Positions 8,741-15,120 of a DNA stretch of 26,524 nucleotides are shown piece by piece. Below the pieces are notes generated by a model, which was given only the letters and a program-made list of their open reading frames with translations, was not told the DNA's origin and made no database searches. A program made the translations under genes and the position numbers. How positions within the stretch are numbered: the first letter of the stretch is position 1; every line of letters starts with the position of its first letter. Source of the stretch: Spirochaetia bacterium (GTDB lineage Bacteria > Spirochaetota > Spirochaetia > Treponematales > Breznakiellaceae); the NCBI GenBank assembly GCA_026002305.1, contig BOBI01000012.1, positions 1 to 26,524 of the forward strand, written 5' to 3'.

Positions 8741-10343
8741 CCGAAGCCTCCTTCTTGGCAATTTGAGTGCGTTTTTTTCGTTTCCATGCCAAAACCAAAC
8801 CGAATATCAACACCGCAAGCGGTACAAGCACCGTATTTAATAGCCGCGACCAAGCCATTGCTCCCAAACGTCGTACATCATCAACAATTTTATCCAGGTG
8901 TCCGGTTTTAGGAGCGCGGTTTCTTATCCTGATAATATCATCGTCGTTACCCAGCCAGTCGGCGGCCTGCACAAAAAAGCTCAGGTTTCGTTCATCACGC
9001 AAATACTGATCGTTGATAAATTCAGAAGAGCCGATAACCACAATGCGGCTCTCGGCGGCGCCCTCCGGCATTGGCGGTAACGTGTCGTCGCCGGAGCTAT
9101 CACGAATAAGGCTGTCATCTTTAAAATAACGGGGGAATTTGCCTGAAAGGGAGGCGCCAAGGATATACTCGCCGCGGGTTGCGTCGCCCTCCACCTCAAA
9201 TAAATATGATTGGTCGGGGTTTATGTTGTAGTCTTTTGTTTCAAGCCAAGCTTCTTTGGTGCTGGTAAAAAGCGGCGCGGCCTCGATACCGGCAGGGGGC
9301 GTAAGTTCAAGCGGGTTTGGCCAAAAGAGGTCAAGGCCGCCGAAGTTCGACGTAAGCGCCTGCGCCGTGTTACCGTTCTGCGGCTGTACACTAACCCAAA
9401 ACGGATAGCGCATAAGACGGGGAATCGGGCTGCCGTTAGGGCCCGTCGTACTAACTGTGGTGATAAGCGCCGCCTTGTCCAAAACGAGGGCATCCCGCAC
9501 CGTTATACCGTAGGTTTCAAGCATTTTTAAAAGAGCGGAATCTTCAATCTTGCGGGCAAGGATACCGTAATTGCTGATGTTCGCCTGAACACTCTGCGGC
9601 AGGAAAAACACCTTGCCGCCATTCTGAATATAGTAATCAATCCGATAAAGCGCCCTATCATCCATGCCCTCCCCGCTTCCGATAACAAAAATTGCCCCAA
9701 GTGTTTGAGGAATTTCATCGCCGGGTGTAAGCGGCCGCACCTTATACCCCGATAGGCCTAAAACCTGATTTAAATTCCTGTAATTTTGCTCCAGTGTTTT
9801 AGAGGCATCGGTAATTAAAATACCGGCATTCCGCTCCGTGCCGCGCACCAAAGAGCGAATTCTGCTTGTAAGGTCGTATTCAAGGGTATCCAGTGAAAAA
9901 ACAACCGGAATAACCTCATATTTATCAAGGTATTCAATTACGATACCGGAATAAACCATGGCGAAAGATGCCTCGTCGTGCTCAACCGTCTGCATTTGCT
10001 GTGCAGGAATCCCAAGCAACTGCATCTGTTCCTCCAGCCCAGCTTTTGCCGGATCGCGCACCTGTACACGGATTTTGCCGCGCGCGTAGGTAACATATTC
10101 GCGGATTAAGTCTTCAATCTCACCGGGCGCCGGATACATGGTTTTAAGTTTGTCGGAGACAAAGTAAGAAATGCGAATCTGATCGGGAATATCGTCGGCA
10201 AGACCGCGCGAAACCTCTGAAATCGTATAAGCCTTATTTGCCGTTAAATCGGCACGAAACCACAAGCGGGCGCTTAAAAGAAGCGCCAAAATAATCGCCA
10301 TAATAGAAAGTGTTGTTATAATAACCGTTTGTTTTTTTGTCAT
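8730..10343 (-). CDS. GldG-family ABC transporter auxiliary protein
   Basis: 537 residues with an N-terminal membrane anchor (about 8-26, IITTLSIMAIILALLLSA) and a C-terminal anchor (about 505-526, VLVPLAVLIFGLVLAW) followed by a Lys/Arg-rich tail. The large extracytoplasmic domain has the typical GldG features: ISEVSRGLADDIPDQIRISYFVS near the N-terminus, a GTERNAGILITDASKTLEQNY segment, a GIxVxDALVLD region, and a VVIGSSEFINDQYL segment near the end. Named after the Bacteroidetes gliding genes, but widely found in non-gliding bacteria beside ABC-2 permeases. Substrate unknown. A GGAG lies 8 nt before the start. The permease stop is 4 nt upstream and the DUF4340 start overlaps the 3' end. 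Confidence 0.82.
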   Translation of the reverse strand: MTKKQTVIITTLSIMAIILALLLSARLWFRADLTANKAYTISEVSRGLADDIPDQIRISYFVSDKLKTMYPAPGEIEDLIREYVTYARGKIRVQVRDPAKAGLEEQMQLLGIPAQQMQTVEHDEASFAMVYSGIVIEYLDKYEVIPVVFSLDTLEYDLTSRIRSLVRGTERNAGILITDASKTLEQNYRNLNQVLGLSGYKVRPLTPGDEIPQTLGAIFVIGSGEGMDDRALYRIDYYIQNGGKVFFLPQSVQANISNYGILARKIEDSALLKMLETYGITVRDALVLDKAALITTVSTTGPNGSPIPRLMRYPFWVSVQPQNGNTAQALTSNFGGLDLFWPNPLELTPPAGIEAAPLFTSTKEAWLETKDYNINPDQSYLFEVEGDATRGEYILGASLSGKFPRYFKDDSLIRDSSGDDTLPPMPEGAAESRIVVIGSSEFINDQYLRDERNLSFFVQAADWLGNDDDIIRIRNRAPKTGHLDKIVDDVRRLGAMAWSRLLNTVLVPLAVLIFGLVLAWKRKKRTQIAKKEASDAI

Positions 10344-10347
10344 TTCC

Positions 10348-11106
10348 CTAGCTCCATTTGCGGAAAATTAAGACGCGGGTATTCAGGTATAAAAACAAGA
10401 ATGTGCTTACTATGAAGAACAGCAAGTCGCGGCTGTCTAAAAGTCCCTTTGAAAAACTTTCAAAGTGAAACGAAAGCGAAATGAAGTTAATAAACGACGA
10501 AAGCCATAAAGGCAGCGCCGCCGAAAAAGGAATCTGGTTTATCAGCATGATGATTAACAAGACCGCCGCACTACCCAAAAAGGCCGCCACCTGATTTTTT
10601 GACAAAGCCGAAAGCAACAAGCCGAGCGATGTGGCCGCCGCCGCCAACAGCAGCGCACCGGCGTATTCACCCACGATAACCCCGCCGTCGAACCTGCCAA
10701 GCGGCAACAGGGAAAGCGGGAGGGGCAATGTTAGCGCAATCATGGCTGCGATGGCGCCAAAAGCGGCGATAAATTTACCTATCACCAAATCCCATTCCGA
10801 AAAAGGCATCGTAAGCAGAAGCTCTACACTTCCAAGTTTGCGCTCCTCCGCCCACGCCTTCATCGTTATACCGGGAATTACCAAAATAAAAACCAGCGGA
10901 AACGCCGCAAAATAGGCGCGCAGCGTTGCCTGATCCTTGGCAAAGAAATTCTGAAAATTGAATAACCAAATAGAGGTGAACAGCAGGAAGAACAGCGTTA
11001 TACCGTAAACAGCGGGCGATATGCTGTACGAATAAAGCTCCTTCCGCGCCAACGCAAGCGCCGGCCTTAAATTAAGCTTTTTAGCAAAACTATGCACATT
11101 ATCCAT
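10348..11106 (-). CDS. ABC-2 type permease (GldF-like)
   Basis: 252 residues with about six hydrophobic segments, e.g. SPAVYGITLFFLLFTSIWLF, FAAFPLVFILVIPGITM, FIAAFGAIAAMIALTLPLPLSL and VAAFLGSAAVLLIIMLI. The block PGITMKAWAEERKLGSVELLLTMP is a signature of GldF/NosY-type ABC-2 permeases. It should form the membrane channel of a complex with the GldG-like and DUF4340 proteins plus an ATPase. The start is fixed by AAGGAG 6 nt upstream. In most genomes the ATPase gene directly precedes the permease. Here upstream DNA is foldback repeat and then the lipoprotein gene, so the ATPase has been separated or is encoded elsewhere. Confidence 0.87.
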   Translation of the reverse strand: MDNVHSFAKKLNLRPALALARKELYSYSISPAVYGITLFFLLFTSIWLFNFQNFFAKDQATLRAYFAAFPLVFILVIPGITMKAWAEERKLGSVELLLTMPFSEWDLVIGKFIAAFGAIAAMIALTLPLPLSLLPLGRFDGGVIVGEYAGALLLAAAATSLGLLLSALSKNQVAAFLGSAAVLLIIMLINQIPFSAALPLWLSSFINFISLSFHFESFSKGLLDSRDLLFFIVSTFLFLYLNTRVLIFRKWS

Positions 11107-11200
11107 GAAAGGCTCCTTATAAACCGAAAAATCGAAAAATATTTTTGGGAGTTCTTCTTAATAATAATTTAAACCGCGTTCATGGTGCAAGGGTAAATTG

Positions 11201-11714
11201 CGGCGCTCCAAGTACTTTGGTTTCTGTTCTTTTTAACAAAACCGACGTACGGTATGTAAGGCAAAAACCCTTTGGCTGCATATTGCGGCAGACGCAGAGG
11301 TGCTTTTGGAACTTCAAGATTAGTACGATAAGGCAAGCCGCTTGCAGAACCCATCGTTCCGCTCCAAATACATTTTTTTCTGCCTTTAACACAAAAACGG
11401 ATGACGCTGAAAGAACCCATTGTTTCGCGTTAGTGCTATCCGGCCGTTATCTTTCCTTTGACCACCAGAAGCGGTTTAACCGGCATGACGCAATACGCTC
11501 CACAATGGAACCTTTCAGCGTCATCCGCCTCTACCACAAAAGCAGAAAAAACGCATTTGACGCTAACATAGGGAAGAAACAGGCAGCCCCTGTCCATTCC
11601 GCAATGGAATCTGCGAGCGTTTGCATCATAGTACCAATTTCAGAACTAAATGCACCTCTGTTTTTGTCGGGTAATTAAGCCAGAGGGCACGCGCTACATA
11701 AACCGCACGCCGCC
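11201..11714. repeat. Composite foldback: diverged outer arms around core copy A
   Basis: Sequence left of core A (about 11250-11358) is an imperfect inverted copy of sequence to its right (11574-11714). Paired landmarks are CCCTTTGGCT (about 11268) with AGCCAGAGGG (about 11680), and GCAGAGGTGC (about 11295) with GCACCTCTG (about 11651). The left limit begins GCGCTCCAAGTAC, which resembles the core's own left end CCGCTCCAAATAC. The simplest reading is one family member inserted at the apex of an older, longer one. The stretch 11107-11200 between this repeat and the permease shows no gene. Open frames through the region are not supported as proteins. Confidence 0.6.
11359..11573 (+). repeat. 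Foldback element core, copy A
   Basis: A 215-bp copy starting CCGCTCCAAATAC and ending GACGCTAACATAGGG. From outside in, the paired parts are: CAAATACATTTTTTTCTGC with GCAGAAAAAACGCATTTG; a perfect 15-bp stem (11399-11413/11512-11526, GGATGACGCTGAAAG); a symmetric AAC/AAC internal loop; a 7-bp stem CCATTGT/ACAATGG (11417-11423/11502-11508); a 3x3 loop; GCGT/ACGC (11427-11430/11495-11498); CCGG/CCGG; and an apical loop TCTTTCCTTTGACCACC. Compared with copies C and D, stem sequences differ but pair, while loops are conserved. Located between the lipoprotein gene and the ABC permease. It could be a structured RNA or a single-strand DNA recombination substrate. Confidence 0.75.
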
Positions 11715-11738
11715 CTTTCTATAAGCGCAGAAATGAAT

Positions 11739-11763
11739 CACCGCGCGCAAGCAGCGCGCGGTG
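11739..11763. other. Perfect GC-rich hairpin
   Basis: A perfect 10-bp stem CACCGCGCGC/GCGCGCGGTG with loop AAGCA lies about 85 nt beyond the lipoprotein stop, after the terminator. A similar hairpin with a TACCGCG stem occurs at 22357-22380. It may be a REP-like unit or a second terminator stem. Diversity-generating retroelements also carry a GC-rich hairpin just after the variable region, but this one is further away than usual. Confidence 0.5.
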
Positions 11764-11783
11764 GTAAACCAAAACACGCTCCT

Positions 11784-11819
11784 AAAAAAACCCCGCGCGC
11801 CATTTTTTGGCGCGGGGGG
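11784..11819 (-). terminator. Rho-independent terminator of the lipoprotein gene
   Basis: On the minus strand an 11-bp GC-rich stem with one G-G mismatch (arms 11791-11801 and 11809-11819) and a 7-nt loop is followed by seven T residues (complement of 11784-11790). It lies about 28 nt past the lipoprotein stop codon, so it should end that transcript before the foldback repeat and the ABC operon. Confidence 0.85.
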
Positions 11820-11846
11820 ATTAGCGGATAGTTTTACTAGACTATG

Positions 11847-13982
11847 TTATTTAACACAGAAAGCGGGGGCAACGCCTAAGGAACGAGACGCGTCGTTGAA
11901 GTAGACACTACCATCGGTGGATACAAATTCAAAGTAGCACCACTTGCCGTAATGGGGCGACGCCACCCAATACCTCTTATCGGTTAAACCGCTGTGGTAT
12001 TTTATTCTGCTGGGATTGTTTAAGTAATACTCGAAACGCCCTTGATTTACCGCCGTTTCGTAGTTTGCGTGTGAATATATCCGGGTGCCGAACATCTCCC
12101 TTTCCGTGGGCAGGAAGAGGGCGTCCTCTATCTCATCCACCGTAGTATTTGATGAGCCTGTTGCCTGATCGGTATTGTTAGGCCTCCACTCTTCCTGTAA
12201 GAATCCGTTCCACACCCTGCGGGACGGCGCCCAGAAAATGTCCTCCGGTACACCTGCGTTTTTAAGCCCGGTAAGGAAATTGCCGGTAAGGTATGCCCGC
12301 ATTTCGCTATCCTTGTAGCCGCCCACGTTTGTATTGACGTAGTTCATCCGATGGTCTCCCGGTATATTCTGAAACTGGAATACTAGGTGCGGATCGTTTC
12401 CGGTTCCGTTGTCGTTTTTGTTGCTGTACGTGTTTATGCCCACCACGATAAGCCGTAGGAGCCGCCCTTCATAGCCCTCAAAAGGCTGTGGGTTTGGCGT
12501 TATTGCCGCATCGGTTGCGTTGATTGCTCCCTGCCCGTTATAGGCCGCAACGTTGAGGGAGGCCAGGTCGATGTAGTCGCCAAGGGCTATATCTCCAATC
12601 TTGAGTGTTGAGCCCGACCCCGAAACCTGCGGGTTTGTCGCAAGGTAATTGTGGAGCGTGGTAAAGACTGTCGCTACTTTATCCGCGCTGTTATTCGTTA
12701 CGTCAATGCCGAATTTGACGGCAATACTTGGAGACGAGGGGTTTGGCATCGGTGTAGAAGTTGGCGTACCCGACGGTGCAGCCGTTGGCGAGGCGGAGGT
12801 TGTTGGCGTACCCGACGGTGTAGCCGTTGGTGTCGCGGACGTTGTCGGCTCCGGCGTAGAAGTAGAAGTCGGTTCCGGTGTCGCGGACGCTGTTGGTGTA
12901 GAAGTTGGTGTACCCGACGGCGTAGAACTAGGCGTCGGAGAAGGTTCCGGCGAGGCGGGCGGCGTACCCGACGGTGCAGCCGTTGGCGAGGCGGAGACTG
13001 TTGGCGAACCCGACGGTGTAGCCGTTGGTGTCGCGGACGCTGTTGGCTCCGGCTCCGGCGAGGCTAAAAAGGCGCGCACGGGCCGGACATAATGTGTGCC
13101 GTATTTGTTGCCGTAGTAATATATATCCCCGTTATCGAATTTCTGGTACCAGGCTTCGTCATTATTAATAGCATCCTGATTCTGCGAGGATGACCAGTAG
13201 AAGCTGTCGGCAAAATCGCCGCTTATAACGGCCCTGTTTTCGTACATCGCGTTGAGTTCCCCGCTGCTTGGAAGAAACCAGTCGGTAAAGCCGTTAAGCT
13301 TGTACCCTGTAGCAGCCTTTGCCGCAGGTGGGTTCGGGTCGCCTCTCTCATCATCCAGTATCAGTTCCGTGTTTTTCTGGCCTTTGCCTATATCAACGGA
13401 AAAATCCCCCTCCAGCCGGACACTTGTAAAAGCATCCGATGCCCATGCAAACAGCCCCGGAACATCTTCGGGAGCCGCTTCAAGGTAATCCCAGCCGTAC
13501 CCGTAGGCAACATGGTCATCATTAACAAAGAATACTGTTCCGCCGGCGGGGCCTTGCTCGCCAACTATCCATGGCTCGTCCGGGGCATGGGTTACTACCG
13601 GGGTAGGCTCCACAGTGCCGATGGTCGCGTAGGCATTTTTTGTTCCTAAATAACCCGCGCGGCTAACGGTTACCCTTATTATTGAGTTGTTATCAGCCTC
13701 CGCAACCATATAAGTTGGACTTGTGCCGATAATCGCGTTGTTGTCCAAGCTGCTTGTCCATTTATAAGCTATGGCGCCCGAGCCGCCCAGTGCGGATGTT
13801 TTTGCCGTTAATTTTCCGCCAACGACTTTCTCCCCCGTAATGGAAACGCTTCCCGTTAAAGCGGGAAGTTTGCCGGAATCCTCATCCAGGGCATCGATCT
13901 CATCCGCGGGCTGCGAGCAGCCCGTAAGAATTGCCAGGGCTATAACCGGAAGTACACGACCTAGTAATAAAAATTTCTTCAT
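11847..13982 (-). CDS. Surface lipoprotein with DUF1566 and DUF6273-like domains; candidate DGR target
   Basis: 711 residues from ATG 13982 (GGAGG 5 nt upstream). A signal peptide ends in the lipobox LTGC (Cys22). An Ig-like domain follows (about 38-125, ITGEKVVGGKLTA...YKWTSS). A DUF1566 domain (about 135-310) contains GPAGGTVFFV, WFLPSSGELNAMY, YWSSSQ and the terminal YVRPVRAF. Next is a Pro/Ser/Thr-rich repeat linker of about 110 residues. A C-terminal DUF6273-like domain (about 425-711) contains FLPTEREMFGTRIYS and RYWVASPHY and ends GVAPAFCVK. DUF1566 and DUF6273 ends have the C-type-lectin-like form used by diversity-generating retroelements. The last 37 codons carry runs of NNC/NNT codons at positions that are Asn in family templates. 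No reverse transcriptase is in the window. Likely an adhesin or ligand-binding protein. Confidence 0.8.
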   Translation of the reverse strand: MKKFLLLGRVLPVIALAILTGCSQPADEIDALDEDSGKLPALTGSVSITGEKVVGGKLTAKTSALGGSGAIAYKWTSSLDNNAIIGTSPTYMVAEADNNSIIRVTVSRAGYLGTKNAYATIGTVEPTPVVTHAPDEPWIVGEQGPAGGTVFFVNDDHVAYGYGWDYLEAAPEDVPGLFAWASDAFTSVRLEGDFSVDIGKGQKNTELILDDERGDPNPPAAKAATGYKLNGFTDWFLPSSGELNAMYENRAVISGDFADSFYWSSSQNQDAINNDEAWYQKFDNGDIYYYGNKYGTHYVRPVRAFLASPEPEPTASATPTATPSGSPTVSASPTAAPSGTPPASPEPSPTPSSTPSGTPTSTPTASATPEPTSTSTPEPTTSATPTATPSGTPTTSASPTAAPSGTPTSTPMPNPSSPSIAVKFGIDVTNNSADKVATVFTTLHNYLATNPQVSGSGSTLKIGDIALGDYIDLASLNVAAYNGQGAINATDAAITPNPQPFEGYEGRLLRLIVVGINTYSNKNDNGTGNDPHLVFQFQNIPGDHRMNYVNTNVGGYKDSEMRAYLTGNFLTGLKNAGVPEDIFWAPSRRVWNGFLQEEWRPNNTDQATGSSNTTVDEIEDALFLPTEREMFGTRIYSHANYETAVNQGRFEYYLNNPSRIKYHSGLTDKRYWVASPHYGKWCYFEFVSTDGSVYFNDASRSLGVAPAFCVK
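11850..11960 (-). other. Candidate DGR variable region (C-terminal 37 codons)
   Basis: The segment runs from SPHY to the terminal CVK. In the block DGSVYFNDASRSLGV the codons AGT, GTC, TAC, TTC, AAC, GAC, GCG, TCT, CGT differ from an AAT/AAC-rich template mainly at first and second positions. This is the pattern adenine-specific mutagenesis leaves. The framework residues (SP, DG, V, A, GVAPAFC) match the invariant positions of DUF6273-type variable regions as I know them. No matching template repeat or reverse transcriptase is in this window, so any system would act from elsewhere. Confidence 0.5.
12728..13061 (-). repeat. Degenerate repeats encoding the Pro/Ser/Thr linker of the lipoprotein
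   Basis: DNA words such as ttggcgtacccgacggtg and gtagccgttggtgtcgcgga recur several times and encode PTATPSGTP, PTAAPSGTP and ASATPEPTS blocks. The linker separates the two lectin-like domains and is likely extended across the cell surface. Such repeats can expand or contract in frame. Confidence 0.75.
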
Positions 13983-14169
13983 AAGAACCTCCAAAATATT
14001 TCTTTACACGAACGGACTGTTAAGATATATACAAATATACAAAAACCCGGCGACAAAAATGCGGGAATCTTTAAGTTTTGAGAAAAATCGCCCGGATGGG
14101 CAATTAAATTGAGATATTTTTCGTTTGTTTGAAAGTAAGCCGGTGTACTGTACGCCTGTACCGGTAGCG

Positions 14170-14223
14170 CTATTGCCCGCGGGGGGGGGGGGGTAAACGC
14201 ACTGCGAATAAAAATTTCTTCAT
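14170..14223 (-). CDS. Short leader ORF with homopolymer tract, possibly phase-variable
   Basis: ATG 14223 has GGAG 5 nt upstream and encodes MKKFLFAVRLPPPPRGQ before a TAG. The proline run is a 13-nt homopolymer (14181-14193, G on the plus strand). With 14 or 11 residues in the tract the frame would instead stay open for about 80 codons. It would then stop at the TGA that overlaps the lipoprotein ATG (ATGA at 13982-13979), which could couple translation. At 13 residues it ends early. Slipped-strand switching of poly-G tracts is well known in Treponema. Expression of this frame is inferred. Confidence 0.4.
   Translation of the reverse strand: MKKFLFAVRLPPPPRGQ
14181..14193. repeat. Poly-G tract, 13 residues
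   Basis: A run of 13 G on the plus strand, about 200 bp upstream of the lipoprotein start and inside its predicted leader transcript. Tracts of this length are prone to slippage during replication, so length variation within a population is expected. The exact length in an assembly may be an average or an error. Confidence 0.9.
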
Positions 14224-14276
14224 AAGATCTCCAAGATGAACAAATCCCCGGGTGTAAATTAAAAGTGTATGTTACT

Positions 14277-14305
14277 AGTATAGGCACAAATTTAATAAAA
14301 CACAA
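14277..14305 (-). promoter_or_regulatory. Putative promoter for the leader ORF and lipoprotein gene
   Basis: On the minus strand TTGTGT (14300-14305) and TATACT (14277-14282) are 17 nt apart. The -10 box matches the consensus at five of six positions; the -35 box is weak. It would place the poly-G tract in the 5' leader, not between the -35 and -10 boxes. Confidence 0.35.
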
Positions 14306-14344
14306 GTAAAATTTGCAAAAAAACGGTAGTTTTACTTTTAGGAA

Positions 14345-14588
14345 AACCACAGACCTCACCGACCCCACAGACGCAAAGGACGCGGAGCTTTTGTATGTAA
14401 ATTTTCCAAATTTCCCTGCGGTCTTGCGTGAAAATTCTTAATTTTTTGTAATTTTTAGCATATTTTATTAACAATTGAGGCAGTTCCATAATTAAGAATT
14501 TAACCACCGACCACACGGACAGCACAGACAAAGACTCGTACTTCCCTATCTTTTCTTCCGTCCGTGTGGGTCTGTGAGGTCTGTGGTT
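14345..14588. repeat. Foldback repeat of the 'accacagacctcac' type
   Basis: Perfect 15-bp inverted arms (14345-14359 with 14574-14588) extend imperfectly inwards. They enclose an 11-bp perfect inverted repeat, AATTCTTAATT with AATTAAGAATT (about 14433-14443/14492-14502). No gene is visible. Its size and AT-rich nested design resemble the repeat at 209-449, though the arm sequence differs. Confidence 0.55.
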
Positions 14589-14639
14589 AATTGATTTCTA
14601 TTTTGGAACCAGCTCAATTGTCAATTATTAATTGATCTT

Positions 14640-14823
14640 CCCTATGTTAGCGTCAAAGGCGTTTTTTCTGCTTTTGTAAAAACTGCGGCGTGCGGTTTAT
14701 GCGGCGGGTTCCCTTTGGCTTAATTACCCGATAAAAACAGAGGTGCATTCAGTTCTGAAATTGGTACCATGATGCAAACGCTCGCAGGTTCCATCGCGGA
14801 ATGGATGGGGCTGCCTGTTTCTT
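14640..14823 (-). repeat. Right half of an outer foldback element next to copy B
   Basis: Read on the minus strand it ends TTTGACGCTAACATAGGG (14640-14657), the family right end. It is preceded by sequence matching 11574-11714 beside copy A (landmarks AAACCGCACGCCGC, GCACCTCTG and GTACCAATTTCAGAAC). The corresponding left half is not seen after copy B. Together with copy B this gives about 350 bp that is an inverted, roughly 90% identical match to 11359-11714. Confidence 0.65.
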
Positions 14824-15039
14824 CCCTATGTTAGCGTCAAAGGCGTTTTTCCTGCTTTTGTGGCAGAGGCGGATGACGCTGAAAGGTTCCATTGTGGAGC
14901 GTATTGCGTCATGCCGGTTAAACCGCTTCTGGTATTCAAGGGAAAGATAACGGCCGGATAGCACTAACGCGAAACAATGGGTTCTTTCAGCGTCATCCGT
15001 TTTTGAGTTAAATGGCAGAAAGAAACGTATTTGGAGCGG
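14824..15039 (-). repeat. Foldback element core, copy B
   Basis: A 216-bp copy in the opposite orientation to copy A, with the same inner stems (GGATGACGCTGAAAG with its complement, 14871-14885/14984-14998). It differs in the apical loop, in an insertion-free change of the loop centre, and in the outer arm next to the left end (CGTTTCTTTCTGCC). It ends about 80 bp before the oxidoreductase start. Confidence 0.75.
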
Positions 15040-15120
15040 TGATTTTATTCATGGTTCAAAATTACCGGCACGGCCAATCCCGCTGTTGCCTCATTTTCCA
15101 ATACAATTTAACCTTTGGTT

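Larger units (their letters stand above)
13966..14227 (-). repeat. Duplicated lipoprotein gene start (identical 21-bp segments)
   Basis: A 21-bp segment spanning the ATG and first codons of the lipoprotein gene (13966-13986) is repeated exactly at 14207-14227, and both copies are preceded by a GGAG-type ribosome site. The upstream copy starts a short frame at ATG 14223 that runs straight into a poly-C (plus-strand poly-G) tract. It looks like a remnant or duplicate of the gene start. Confidence 0.7.

Noticed and set aside
11145..11678. A 177-codon open frame over foldback copy A
   Set aside because: Same repeat translated (APNTFFSAFNTKT...). Selection appears to act on the hairpin, not on this frame, and it lacks a convincing start.
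12649..13092. Plus-strand open frames of 138-147 codons with Val/Gly/Asp or Arg/Cys-rich repeats
   Set aside because: They are antisense shadows of the Pro/Ser/Thr-rich repeat linker of the lipoprotein.
11359..15039. Foldback copies as integron attC sites around a gene cassette
   Set aside because: Copies are in opposite orientation, the GTTRRRY core does not fit the ends, they are longer than usual attC sites, and no integrase gene is visible.
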